Source of the DNA: an uncultured Bacteroidota bacterium
GTDB taxonomy: Bacteria; Bacteroidota; Bacteroidia; Flavobacteriales; BACL11
Length of the DNA stretch: 49,828 bases
Assembly: GCA_902533655.1 (NCBI GenBank)
Contig: CACAMX010000003.1
Location: 1 to 49,828, forward strand
Reading direction: 5' to 3'
Below the pieces are notes generated by a model, which saw only the letters and a list, made by a program, of their open reading frames with translations, had not been told where the DNA came from and did not search any database. Each line of letters begins with the position of its first letter. The stretch's first letter is position 1. This document shows positions 40,201-49,828 of this stretch, piece after piece. The translations under genes and the position numbers were made by a program.

Positions 40201-42180
40201 TTACTCAGAGGTATCTTCAATTAAAACTTTGAATGTTGTCCTTCTATTGTATTGATTCGCTTTGTCTCTATTTTTTCTAAACCTCATTTTCTTAATGTAT
40301 GCCTCAGTTAATACATCTCCTAGATTCAAACTCCCATCTTTTTGCTCCATAACATATGGCTCACTTTCACCCATTCCAAGTGCAGTAATTCTATTTTTAC
40401 TAATACCTTTTTCTGTCAAATATCTTACACATTCATCCGCTCTTTTCTGCGATAATCTTTTATTCTGCATATTACTTCCAACAAAATCTGTATGTGATTT
40501 TAATTCTATGTTGACGTCTGGATTGTCATTAAGTGTTGTAACGAGCTTGTCTAAGTCCTGTTTAGATTTTTCTCTTAAATCAAACTTCGCAAAGTCATAT
40601 TCAATTCTCGGTAAAATGATTTCCTTTTTTACAGGGTCTAGTTGAAAATCAACAAGTATTGTCTTGTCATTTTCAATGGCATGCGTAGTTTCAGTTTTTA
40701 TATTTTTTAAAAACTTATTTTTGAATGCAATTATTTCATAAGATGTTAATGGTTTTAGCCTAACTTTATATGCTCCAGAATTATCTGTTTTAATATCCTT
40801 TTGACTTCCATCACTGCCAACAAACTTAATGTTTGCTTCTGTTAAAATAGCTCCTGTTTTTGAATCAGTAACAACTCCTTGAGCAAAAATAACGAGTGGG
40901 GGCAACTCAAAAGTATATACATCATCATTTCCTTTGCCGCCCTTTCTATTTGATGTAAAATATCCTCTCTCTCCGTCAGATTCGATAATCATTCCAAAAT
41001 CGTCGGATGATGAGTTGACTGGAAACTTTAAGTTAATAACTGAGGAATATGCTTCATTTTCGTCAGGAGTTGTTTTAAAAATGTCATGTCCTCCCATACC
41101 AATATGACCATTAGAACTAAAATAAAGCGAGCCATCAAGATGAAGGAATGGAAACATTTCATCAGCAGATGTATTTATTGCGGGGCCTAAATTAATTGGC
41201 TTACTCCATTTATTTCTCTTTTCTTTTTTTACAATCCACAAGTCTTTACCTCCATAACCTCCTTTCATATCAGAAGAAAATATTAAGGTTTTTTCATCAT
41301 TGCTTACTGATGGGTGTCCGATTGAAGTATTACTATCAAGTTTAATTTGAAGAGGCTGTGGATCACTCCAAATTTGACCATTTCTTTTGCTAATATGAAT
41401 CCTACATCCAAGAGACTTTTTCTTTTCAACTTTACACTTTGTTAAATACATAGTTGTTCCTCTACTGTTTAGTGCGACTGACCCCTCGTTTCCATCTCCA
41501 CTAATGGGTTCTCCAACTATTTGAGGTGCACTCCATTTATTTTTTTTGTCTAGTTTGGTTAGGTATATATCAGTAAAGGATTCTCCAGTTCTATCATCAA
41601 TTTTGTCAGAAAAACCTCCTTTTCTTGATGATGTAAAATAAATCTCAGAATAATCCCCATTACCAAATGAAGGAGAAAAATCACTATATCTTGAATTTAT
41701 TATGGGCATTAACTCAACTTTGTATCTAGTAGGGTTTGAGAGCCATTCAATTGAATAATTACAAGATTTTACTCCTATCTGACCTCTTATGTCTGTAGGA
41801 TTAAGTTGAACGTACTTTTTGTACTGTTCCAATGCTTCATCGTATTTTTGATTCATTCTTAAAACATCACCATACCTTAGAACTGCAATAACATCGGGAT
41901 ATTTAGCTTTAATCGCTCTTTTGTAATAATTTTCTGCTCTTTTTATGTTGCCTGACAATCTGTAACATTCTGCTTGTTTAAAAATAATTTCAGATTTTAA
42001 ACTTCTACTTTTTGTTTTTTCATAAGCTTTTTTGTAAAGTTCAGCAGCTTTGTAATATTCTTCAAGCGCAAAAGCTTGATCAGCCTTAGCAACTCTTTTG
42101 TTGTTTTTTTGAGAAAAAGAATTATTTGCTAGAAATAATAAAAAAAATAATGTAAAGTAGAGCTTAGAATTTGGTATCAT
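40201..42180 (-). CDS. PorE-like OmpA-family protein (TPR + PD40/WD40-like repeats + carboxypeptidase-regulatory-like + OmpA)
   Basis: Signal peptide, N-terminal TPRs (AEDYYKRAIKAKYPD.., ALEQYKKYVQLNP), repeats 'IYFTSSRKGGFSD', 'LIFSSDMKGGYGGKDLWI', 'LYFSSNGHIGMGGHDIF', CRD 'GVVTDSKTGAILTEANIKF', OmpA 'IELKSHTDFVGSNMQNKRLSQKRADECVRYL'. Confidence 0.85.
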   Translation of the reverse strand: MIPNSKLYFTLFFLLFLANNSFSQKNNKRVAKADQAFALEEYYKAAELYKKAYEKTKSRSLKSEIIFKQAECYRLSGNIKRAENYYKRAIKAKYPDVIAVLRYGDVLRMNQKYDEALEQYKKYVQLNPTDIRGQIGVKSCNYSIEWLSNPTRYKVELMPIINSRYSDFSPSFGNGDYSEIYFTSSRKGGFSDKIDDRTGESFTDIYLTKLDKKNKWSAPQIVGEPISGDGNEGSVALNSRGTTMYLTKCKVEKKKSLGCRIHISKRNGQIWSDPQPLQIKLDSNTSIGHPSVSNDEKTLIFSSDMKGGYGGKDLWIVKKEKRNKWSKPINLGPAINTSADEMFPFLHLDGSLYFSSNGHIGMGGHDIFKTTPDENEAYSSVINLKFPVNSSSDDFGMIIESDGERGYFTSNRKGGKGNDDVYTFELPPLVIFAQGVVTDSKTGAILTEANIKFVGSDGSQKDIKTDNSGAYKVRLKPLTSYEIIAFKNKFLKNIKTETTHAIENDKTILVDFQLDPVKKEIILPRIEYDFAKFDLREKSKQDLDKLVTTLNDNPDVNIELKSHTDFVGSNMQNKRLSQKRADECVRYLTEKGISKNRITALGMGESEPYVMEQKDGSLNLGDVLTEAYIKKMRFRKNRDKANQYNRRTTFKVLIEDTSE

Positions 42181-42401
42181 TGTTTATTAATTTTCGCTAA
42201 AATAAACAATAAATTTAAATACTGTCTAAGAATATAAATTCAATAAAAACAGCTAAATGTTAATAAAGTATTGAAAAGTTTCATAAGAATTAGTTAGTTG
42301 ATTTTGTTTAGTAATTGATAATTTTCTTAATTGAAAAAATAATTATTAACGACCTCTAAACTATAACATAGTGTACAACTTACACTTTTAAATCACTGAA
42401 A

Positions 42402-43415
42402 ATGAACAAATCTAAACTTGAATACATATGGCTTGATGGATACAAGCCAACACAAAATATGAGAAGTAAAACAAAATTAATTGAGAACTTCTCAGGTAAA
42501 TTAGAAGACTGCCCCACATGGTCTTTTGATGGAAGTTCAACCAAACAGGCTGAGGGAAATTCTTCAGATTGTCTTTTAAAACCAGTAGCAATTTTTCCGG
42601 ACCCAGCAAGAAACGATGGATACTTGGTAATGACAGAGGTACTAAATGCTGATGGGACACCTCATGAATCCAATGCAAGAGCATTGGTAGATGACGATGA
42701 TAATGATTTTTGGTTTGGATTTGAGCAAGAATATTTCATAATGGATGTTGAAACTCAACTACCTTTAGGTTTTCCATTAGGTGGGTATCCAGGTCCTCAA
42801 GGTCTTTATTATTGTTCTGTCGGAGGTAAAAACACTCATGGAAGACATATAGTGGAGGAACATGCTGATTTATGTCTAGAAGCTGGAATAAATTTTGAAG
42901 GTATTAATCAAGAAGTCGCATGCGGACAATGGGAGTTTCAATTATTTGCCAAGGGAGCCAAAAAAGCGGGTGATGAAATGTGGATTGCAAGATATCTTCT
43001 TGATCGATTAACTGAATCTTATGGCTATTATATTGAATACCATCCAAAACCAATTAAAGGTGATTGGAACGGTTCAGGTATGCATGCAAACTTTTCAAAC
43101 TCGTTGTTAAGAGAATGTGGCTCACAAGAGACTTATGAAAAAATTTGTGAAGCATTTAGGCCTGCAGCCAGTGAACATATAGCTGTTTATGGTGAGTTTA
43201 ATGAACAAAGATTAACTGGACTACACGAAACTGCATCAATTCATGATTTTAGCTATGGAATTTCAGATAGAGGAGCTTCTATCAGAATACCAATAATCAC
43301 TGTTGAAAAAGGTTGGAAGGGCTGGCTTGAAGACAGGAGACCTGCTTCAAATGGAGATCCATACAAGATTGCTGGAAGAATTATAAAAACAGTTAAGTCA
43401 GCTAATGTAAGTTAG
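42402..43415 (+). CDS. Glutamine synthetase, GSII (eukaryotic-like) type
   Basis: 337 aa; 'CPTWSFDGSSTKQAEGNSSDCLLKPVAIFPDPARN', 'WFGFEQEYFIMD', 'GDWNGSGMHANFS', 'NEQRLTGLHETASIHDFSYGISDRGASIRIP'. Confidence 0.93.
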   Translation: MNKSKLEYIWLDGYKPTQNMRSKTKLIENFSGKLEDCPTWSFDGSSTKQAEGNSSDCLLKPVAIFPDPARNDGYLVMTEVLNADGTPHESNARALVDDDDNDFWFGFEQEYFIMDVETQLPLGFPLGGYPGPQGLYYCSVGGKNTHGRHIVEEHADLCLEAGINFEGINQEVACGQWEFQLFAKGAKKAGDEMWIARYLLDRLTESYGYYIEYHPKPIKGDWNGSGMHANFSNSLLRECGSQETYEKICEAFRPAASEHIAVYGEFNEQRLTGLHETASIHDFSYGISDRGASIRIPIITVEKGWKGWLEDRRPASNGDPYKIAGRIIKTVKSANVS

Positions 43416-44347
43416 GTTATTGCAATAATTAGAAAAAATATATAGAAACATAGCAACATGACACCAGATAGCTTATTGTTTTTATTTAAATATGAGTTGT
43501 ATACTACTAAAGAAAGTAGAAATGTACTTAGAATTAAAAAAACAACATCATATGTCAGTACTTTTATGTCAATAAGCTCGATTGTATCATAGATTGAAGT
43601 AATACCCAAAACAATCAATATGTTGAAGATGTTTGAACCAATCAAGTTCCCAACAGCTAAACTTTTTTCTTTTTTATAAATTGCAACAAAAGAAGTTGAT
43701 AGTTCAGGAAGACTAGTTCCCAAAGCAACTAAAGTAAATGCAATAATTCTATCACTAATACCAAAATCAATTGCAATAGCACTTACGCCAGAAATAAGCC
43801 AATCAGCCCCAGCCTTTAACATTATAGCTGATACTAACAAAATTAAGAACTGTTGTGCAATGTTAGATTTAAACTCACTTTGTTCTATATTATCTTTTCC
43901 TGTATACGACTTTTTAATTAAAATGAACAGATAGAATGAAATTAAAAAGAAAAAAATAAGTCCCATCCAACTGGTAATGCTTTTGAAAATAAATAAAAAG
44001 TAAGAAAACAAAAGCGTTGAAAAAATCAGAAAAGGTACATCAATTTTTTTTGTCAAATTACTAAAACTGACGTTTACAAAAATCAATGTAATTGCTAAAA
44101 CAAGACAAATATTAGCAATGTTTGAGCCTATTACGTTTCCAAAAATTATGTCATATTTTTGATTATTAATTGCTTCAAGACTAATAAAAAGCTCGGGTGC
44201 TGAAGTAGCTAAAGACACAATAGTTAGACCAATTATGAAGGTAGGAACTTTAAACTTTTTTGAAATTTTAGTGGAGCTTTTAACTAGAAAATCTCCTCCA
44301 ATTATGAGAAAAGAAAGGCCAATAACAAACAAAAAGTAAGAATTCAT
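43412..44347 (-). CDS. Calcium/sodium antiporter (CaCA family, YrbG-like)
   Basis: Duplicated alpha repeats 'IGLTIVSLATSAPELFISLEAI...GNVIGSNIANICLVL' and 'FTLVALGTSLPELSTSFVAI...GNLIGSNIFNILIVLG'. Confidence 0.95.
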   Translation of the reverse strand: MNSYFLFVIGLSFLIIGGDFLVKSSTKISKKFKVPTFIIGLTIVSLATSAPELFISLEAINNQKYDIIFGNVIGSNIANICLVLAITLIFVNVSFSNLTKKIDVPFLIFSTLLFSYFLFIFKSITSWMGLIFFFLISFYLFILIKKSYTGKDNIEQSEFKSNIAQQFLILLVSAIMLKAGADWLISGVSAIAIDFGISDRIIAFTLVALGTSLPELSTSFVAIYKKEKSLAVGNLIGSNIFNILIVLGITSIYDTIELIDIKVLTYDVVFLILSTFLLSLVVYNSYLNKNNKLSGVMLLCFYIFFLIIAIT

Positions 44348-44541
44348 TTTTTGAATGTATCGTTCATGTCTTCTGAACTTTTTTTTATTTCTTTTCTAAT
44401 CTCGTTGGATGCATCTTTTATTTCGTTCATTGCTTTAGCAAAAGCCTTAGCAAACTCAGGAATCTTTTTTGAACCAAAAAATAATACAATAACTAAGACT
44501 ATTAATATTATCTCAGGTCCTCCAATAAAAATAAACATCAC
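44344..44541 (-). CDS. tatA: Sec-independent translocase TatA/TatB-like
   Basis: 'IGGPEIILIVLVIVLFFGSKKIPEFAKAFAKAMNEIKDASNEIRKEI'. Confidence 0.93.
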   Translation of the reverse strand: MMFIFIGGPEIILIVLVIVLFFGSKKIPEFAKAFAKAMNEIKDASNEIRKEIKKSSEDMNDTFKK

Positions 44542-47500
44542 TTATTTTTTGTCTTACTTATTGTATCCAACATGATTGGTGATGCAACAAAAAGTGAAGA
44601 GTAAGTACCAACGATAACACCAACCATTAATGCAAACATAAATCCTCTTATCACTTCCCCACCAAAAATAAAGATGATAAGAAGAACAAAGAAAGTTGTT
44701 AATGAAGTATTGATTGTTCTAGAAAGAGTGCTGTTCAAAGAAGTATTCATATACTCTTTGATCTCTTTTCTTTTGTTAATGTTCATATATTCTCTAACTC
44801 TATCAAATACAACAACAGTATCGTTTAATGAGTAACCAATTATAGTAAGTAAAGCTGCTATAAACGCTTGATCAATTTCTAAAGAAAAAGGTAAAAGACC
44901 ATAGAAAAAAGAAAAAATAGAAAGAACTATTAATACATCATGAAAGACTGCTATGACAGCACCTAAACTAAACTGCCACTTTCTAAATCTTAAGAGAATG
45001 TATAAAAATATAATTATCAGTGAAAAAATTATTGAACCCATTGCGGCATTCTTTATGTCATCTGCAATAGTTGGACCAACTTTTTGTGAACTCATGATTT
45101 CGTAATCTTGCTCTATTTTAGACAATCCTTCATTCAATTTTTTTTCAACAATTTCATCAGTTTGTAAATTATTATTATCTATCATAAATGATGTCGTAAT
45201 TTTTACCTGGTTATCACTTCCAAAGGTCTTTACTTGCGGAGAATACGAGAGTCCCGCTTCATCTACAAATGTTGCATTAAGCTTTTCTCGTACCTTTTCA
45301 TTATCTACAGTATTATCAAATCTTACTACATATGTCCTACCCCCAACAAAATCAACACCATAGTTCAGTCCTTTGGTAAATAAAGAAAATGAGCCAGCTA
45401 AAACAATAATTGATGAAACTATATAAAACCTTTTCCTATTTCCTATAAAATCAATTTTTGTGTTTTTGAAAGCTCCATGAGTTATTTTGTTTGAAAAACT
45501 AATATTCTTACCCTTATTAAGTCTTGCACTAATCACAAGTCTTGTGATAAAAATAGCAGCAAACAAAGAAGTTAAAATACCTATTATGAGCGTAGTAGCA
45601 AAGCCTTTAATTGGTCCTGAACCAAATGTATACAATACAATTCCTGTTAATAGTGTTGTCACATTTGCATCAATTATTGAACTATAAGCATTTTTGTAAC
45701 CATCAGCAATAGCTAGTTTGATTCCTTTATTATTTTTTAGCTCCTCACGTATTCTCTCGTATATTAGGACATTAGCATCAACAGACATACCTATGGTTAA
45801 AACTATACCAGCAATTCCTGGAAGTGTTAGCACAGCACCCAAAGAGGATAAAACACCAAAAATGAAGAAGATATTAGCAAGTAAGGCTACATTTGATACC
45901 AATCCAGCTTTGTTATAATAAAAAATCATATAAATAAGAACCATTAATAGAGCAAATATGAACGATTTTAGGCCTGCATTGATAGCCTCTTCACCTAAAG
46001 AGGGGCCGACAATTGCTTCCTCAATTATTCTAGCAGGTGCAGGTAACTTACCAGACTTTAAAATATTAGCAAGATCTTTTGCTTCGTTTACTGTAAAATT
46101 TCCAGTTATTGAAGATCTTCCACCACTAATTTCTGACTGAACAGTAGGGAACGAGTATACATATCCATCTAGTACAATAGCGACTGAGCGTCCAATATTC
46201 TCAGCAGTTAATCTTTTCCACATTTTTGCACCTTCTTGATTCATACTCATGGAAATCTCAGGGCTTGAGCTAAATTGACCATACACTTGATCGGCATCTG
46301 TTACCACATCACCTTCCATTGCTGATTTTCCGTCTCTATTTGTTATTTTTAAAGCTACAAGCTGTACAAACTTTCCTTCAGTGTCATAAGGGATGGCAGT
46401 ATAAGCAAACTTAACATCAACAGGTAGTCTTTTGATTACAGCAGGATCTTTCAAGTATGAATTGAGTTTAGATGTGTCTTTGGTTGCAGTAAAACCAACT
46501 ACAGGCCCTTCTTGTATTCTGTTTTGTTGATCAACATTTGGATATAATACAGCATACAACGGATTTTCAGCTGCAAATTCTTCAAATGTTAACGTGTTGG
46601 CTGAATCGGTTAAAAGAGAATCATCAATTTGGTCAAGTAAACTCGTAGATAATGTGTCTGAAATATCTTCAGTAACATCAGCTAGTAGACTATTTATTTC
46701 ATCAGAGTTTTCATTAACAACTTTATCTAACTCTGCGTTAATTTTTTCAGCTTCGGTTTCACGTAAGTATTGGTTAACATCCTCTAGCTGAGGAAACAAC
46801 TCTTGATATTCATATGTTTCCCAAAACTGTAGTTGAGCCGTAGACTGTAGTAATTTTCTTGCTCTGTCAGTATCTTTAATTCCTGGAAGCTCAACCAAAA
46901 TTCTTCCAGTGGTTTCTAATCTTTGAATATTTGGTTGAGTTACTCCAAATCTATCGATTCTACTTCTTAAAATATTAAATGATCGATTTATTGCATCCTC
47001 AACTTCAACTCTAATTAAATCCAAAACTTGTTGATTTGTTGAGGAGAAATTTATTTTTTCCCTCAAATCTGGTGTGCTAAATACACCTGAAAGTCCAGAA
47101 TTTGGTGATGGGGCAATTTTTTCATATTCATTTCCAAATAAAGTGACAAAATCTTCTTGACTATTTGATTGAAGTTTAAGTGCATTAGAAATTGCAAGAT
47201 TAAATTTTACGTCTTTGCTGTTGTTTGAGAGAGCTTTGATCACATCAACTACCATGACTTCTAAAGTCACATTCATACCTCCTTTCAAGTCTAGTCCTAA
47301 GTTGATTTCTCTTTGCTTACATTCTGAATATGTATACTCAGCAATTAAGATATCATAAACTTTTTCACCACTAATTGAGTCAAGATAAAACCTATATTTA
47401 TCAACGTACTCTTCAGGTAAAAAATTCATTGCATAGTCATCAGCATCATTTTCAATAGAATCAGCAACCCAAGTGAAGGAAAGCTGGTATAAACATACGA

Positions 47501-47567
47501 TTGAAAAAACAATTGCGAATACTTTAAAAAAATTTCTGTTTTGCATTATACTTGATTTGGTGGGCAA
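44538..47567 (-). CDS. secDF: Fused protein-export membrane protein SecDF
   Basis: 1009 aa; SecD 'NLGLDLKGGMNVTLEV', 'GMSVDANVLIYERIREEL', SecF 'GLNYGVDFVGGRTYVVRF', 'IGYSLNDTVVVFDRVRE'. Confidence 0.97.
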   Translation of the reverse strand: MPTKSSIMQNRNFFKVFAIVFSIVCLYQLSFTWVADSIENDADDYAMNFLPEEYVDKYRFYLDSISGEKVYDILIAEYTYSECKQREINLGLDLKGGMNVTLEVMVVDVIKALSNNSKDVKFNLAISNALKLQSNSQEDFVTLFGNEYEKIAPSPNSGLSGVFSTPDLREKINFSSTNQQVLDLIRVEVEDAINRSFNILRSRIDRFGVTQPNIQRLETTGRILVELPGIKDTDRARKLLQSTAQLQFWETYEYQELFPQLEDVNQYLRETEAEKINAELDKVVNENSDEINSLLADVTEDISDTLSTSLLDQIDDSLLTDSANTLTFEEFAAENPLYAVLYPNVDQQNRIQEGPVVGFTATKDTSKLNSYLKDPAVIKRLPVDVKFAYTAIPYDTEGKFVQLVALKITNRDGKSAMEGDVVTDADQVYGQFSSSPEISMSMNQEGAKMWKRLTAENIGRSVAIVLDGYVYSFPTVQSEISGGRSSITGNFTVNEAKDLANILKSGKLPAPARIIEEAIVGPSLGEEAINAGLKSFIFALLMVLIYMIFYYNKAGLVSNVALLANIFFIFGVLSSLGAVLTLPGIAGIVLTIGMSVDANVLIYERIREELKNNKGIKLAIADGYKNAYSSIIDANVTTLLTGIVLYTFGSGPIKGFATTLIIGILTSLFAAIFITRLVISARLNKGKNISFSNKITHGAFKNTKIDFIGNRKRFYIVSSIIVLAGSFSLFTKGLNYGVDFVGGRTYVVRFDNTVDNEKVREKLNATFVDEAGLSYSPQVKTFGSDNQVKITTSFMIDNNNLQTDEIVEKKLNEGLSKIEQDYEIMSSQKVGPTIADDIKNAAMGSIIFSLIIIFLYILLRFRKWQFSLGAVIAVFHDVLIVLSIFSFFYGLLPFSLEIDQAFIAALLTIIGYSLNDTVVVFDRVREYMNINKRKEIKEYMNTSLNSTLSRTINTSLTTFFVLLIIFIFGGEVIRGFMFALMVGVIVGTYSSLFVASPIMLDTISKTKNK

Positions 47568-47684
47568 ATATAATCTTTTTTATAAAGATAATTATGATTT
47601 AAACATGCCATAGAATAATAAATTTTAACCAACTATATTTCTTTTCTAATCAATTAAATACTATTAACTAAATTTGTTGTCATT

Positions 47685-49828
47685 ATGAATCGTTTATTAA
47701 CCTTGACTTTTTTTTTAATCTTTACTACCTATTCATTTGCACAAATATTAGTCAACAGAGATACAAGTGTAGATGTTTATGAAAGCAATACCAAATACAA
47801 ATCTCCATGGATTGGAGGAATGAACTCAGTACAATTTAATGAAATAGATTTGAATTTAGATGGAATAAATGATTTAGTAACATTTGATAGATCAGGTAAT
47901 AAACTAAATACATTCATAAAGAAAAATAACGAATATATTTTTGCTCCCAAGTTCAGAAAAAACTTTCCAAAAATCAAAGATTGGTGTTTGACTGGCGACT
48001 ACAACTGTGATGGTAAGTTAGATCTTTTTACATATTCAAATGGAGGTATTGCAGTTTATCTCAATATATCTTCAAATGATTTAGAGTTTTCACTCGCGAC
48101 TAGTCTTTTGCTCTCAAACTATGGTTCGAGTAATTTAAATATTTTTGTAAGTCCTATTGACATTCCAGCAATTACTGATATAGATTCCGACGGTGATTTA
48201 GATATTTTGACTTTTTCAATACTTGGTGGTTTCATTGAATACCACAGAAATTTATCAATCGAGCAAAATGGAAATTGTGATAGTCTAATATTCAATTTTG
48301 AAGATGCATGCTGGGGGGATTGTTATGAAGGTCTTAATTCATATGTTCTTAATTGTTCTAATTGTCAATGTGCTCCATTAACAAATCAAAATTTTAAACA
48401 ACCACATGCCGGATCTACAATACTTGCTATCGATATTGACAACGACAATGATAAAGATTTAATTTTAGGAGATATTTTGTACAATAACTTGAACCTATTA
48501 ATAAATGGTGGAAATAATCAAAATGCTCTTGTAACTTCAGTAGATTCAATCTTTCCAAAAAATTATATAAGTACTTCACAAGTAGATTTGCCAATGTTTC
48601 CAGCTGCATTTTACATTGATGTAAATAATGATAACATAAAAGATTTAGTTGTATCACCAAATAGCACAACACTTAGTGGAACTGAAAACAAACAAAGTTC
48701 ATGGCTTTACATTAATTCAGGAACCAACACACAGTTAGATTTAACTTTAAGTACAAAAGATTTTCTTCAGTCTGAAATGATAGACTTAGGCGATGGTTCT
48801 TATCCATCTTTTTTTGATTATAACTCTGATGGACTTATGGACTTAGTTGTTGGAAATTATGGCTATTACAACACAGGTAATGACCCTACTTCATCGCTTG
48901 CACTTTTTGAAAATATTGGTACAAATTCAAATCCATCTTTTAATCTTTTAGACAGGAATTGGCAAAATATTTCCAGTATTAATTTAAATATTAATTTAGT
49001 GAAGCCTGCATTAAACTTGTATCCCTCTTTTGGAGACTTGGATGGTGATAATGATAAAGATATGATTATCGGAGATGCTGATGGAAAATTACATTTTTTT
49101 GAAAATGATGGTAACATTCCAGCTAATTTCTCACTTTCGAGTCCAAACTTTTTTCAAATTGATATTGGAAGTTTTGCAACTCCTTTTATCTGCGATGTAA
49201 ACAAAGATGGATTAAATGACTTAATTGTTGGAGAACAAATTGGTACAATAAATTATTTTCCAAATCGAGGAACAATTAATTCTGCAATTTTTGACACCAT
49301 TATTGAGAATTTTGGAAATGTTGACATCGAGGACTCAGTCATTTCAACTGGATATAGTTCTCCTAAAATAATAGACATTAACAACGAGAGATATTTGATT
49401 TCTGGCTCTTTTTCCGGAAATTTGTATGCTTTCAAAATAAACTCAATTGACTCAAGCTTTGCACCAATTAATATTGGTTTAAATAATCTTTGGGATGGAT
49501 CAATTACAGCGGTTGATTTTACTGACCTTAATAATGACTTTAAGTTAGATGTTATTGTTGGAAATAAATCAGGAGGTTTGACTTATTACAGTAGTGATAC
49601 CTTATTAACAAATACAAATAACTTAATTAACAATGAGTTAATTTTATATCCTAATCCAACAAAAAATAATATTACAATAGTTAGTAATTCATCAGGAAAT
49701 GTTGAACTTTATAATACTCACGGAATATTAATACTACAAAAGACTAAGAAATCAGATAAATTAAGAATTTCATTAAAAAACATTAATAGTGGAATTTATT
49801 ATCTAAAGTTTAATAATAAAACAAATTT
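47685..49828 (+). CDS. Secreted FG-GAP/VCBS repeat protein with T9SS type A sorting domain (truncated by right edge)
   Basis: Hand-translated open frame from ATG 47685: signal peptide MNRLLTLTFFLIFTTYSFAQ; repeated Ca-binding motifs DLNLDGINDL, DYNCDGKLDL, DIDSDGDLDI, DIDNDNDKDL, DYNSDGLMDL, DLDGDNDKDM, DVNKDGLNDL; CTD start 'LILYPNPTKNNITIV'. Absent from supplied ORF track because no stop in window. Confidence 0.9.
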   Translation, partial: MNRLLTLTFFLIFTTYSFAQILVNRDTSVDVYESNTKYKSPWIGGMNSVQFNEIDLNLDGINDLVTFDRSGNKLNTFIKKNNEYIFAPKFRKNFPKIKDWCLTGDYNCDGKLDLFTYSNGGIAVYLNISSNDLEFSLATSLLLSNYGSSNLNIFVSPIDIPAITDIDSDGDLDILTFSILGGFIEYHRNLSIEQNGNCDSLIFNFEDACWGDCYEGLNSYVLNCSNCQCAPLTNQNFKQPHAGSTILAIDIDNDNDKDLILGDILYNNLNLLINGGNNQNALVTSVDSIFPKNYISTSQVDLPMFPAAFYIDVNNDNIKDLVVSPNSTTLSGTENKQSSWLYINSGTNTQLDLTLSTKDFLQSEMIDLGDGSYPSFFDYNSDGLMDLVVGNYGYYNTGNDPTSSLALFENIGTNSNPSFNLLDRNWQNISSINLNINLVKPALNLYPSFGDLDGDNDKDMIIGDADGKLHFFENDGNIPANFSLSSPNFFQIDIGSFATPFICDVNKDGLNDLIVGEQIGTINYFPNRGTINSAIFDTIIENFGNVDIEDSVISTGYSSPKIIDINNERYLISGSFSGNLYAFKINSIDSSFAPINIGLNNLWDGSITAVDFTDLNNDFKLDVIVGNKSGGLTYYSSDTLLTNTNNLINNELILYPNPTKNNITIVSNSSGNVELYNTHGILILQKTKKSDKLRISLKNINSGIYYLKFNNKTN

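Noticed and set aside
47777-49435. Minus-strand ORFs listed at 47777..47977, 48427..48672, 48866..49117, 49253..49435
   Set aside because: Antisense to the continuous FG-GAP/T9SS reading frame.
1-49828. CRISPR array, toxin-antitoxin, restriction or phage defence system
   Set aside because: No spaced direct repeats, no cas/TA/RM signatures, and no prophage genes seen while reading; window is mostly core genome.

Overview
AT-rich chromosomal segment that looks like a compact marine flavobacterium (Bacteroidota), judged from gene content only. From left to right it contains: (i) a light-associated block on the minus strand: DUF2256 mini-protein, flavin-reductase-like protein, a photolyase/cryptochrome-like FAD-domain protein without the usual N-terminal antenna domain, a Cho/UvrC-N-like GIY-YIG nuclease, Blh beta-carotene dioxygenase and a proton-pumping-type proteorhodopsin (DTE motif, Met at the tuning site); (ii) mazG and a T9SS-sorted Omp28-like secreted protein; (iii) the complete Na+-NQR operon nqrABCDEF plus apbE, with a convergent 62-aa NqrM-like Cys protein; (iv) a T9SS plug protein and a P5C dehydrogenase; (v) the large information-processing block rpoC-rpoB-rplL-rplJ-rplA-rplK-nusG-secE-tRNA-Trp-tuf-tRNA-Thr/Gly/Tyr/Thr; (vi) xerC-like recombinase, rpsU, acyl-CoA dehydrogenase, apt, AGCS symporter, RmlD-like SDR, PspC-like mini-protein, YdcF/DUF218, pyrF, prfA, purM-like; (vii) PorE-like OmpA protein, GSII-type glutamine synthetase, Ca/Na antiporter, tatA, secDF, and a truncated FG-GAP/T9SS secreted protein running off the right edge. 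The most interesting non-coding signal is a structured promoter region upstream of proteorhodopsin: an 11-bp-arm dyad in a 19-bp spacer, a perfect 16-bp palindrome over the -10 box, and a third half-site. No CRISPR array, transposon or prophage was found. All family calls are from reading motifs; no searches were run.
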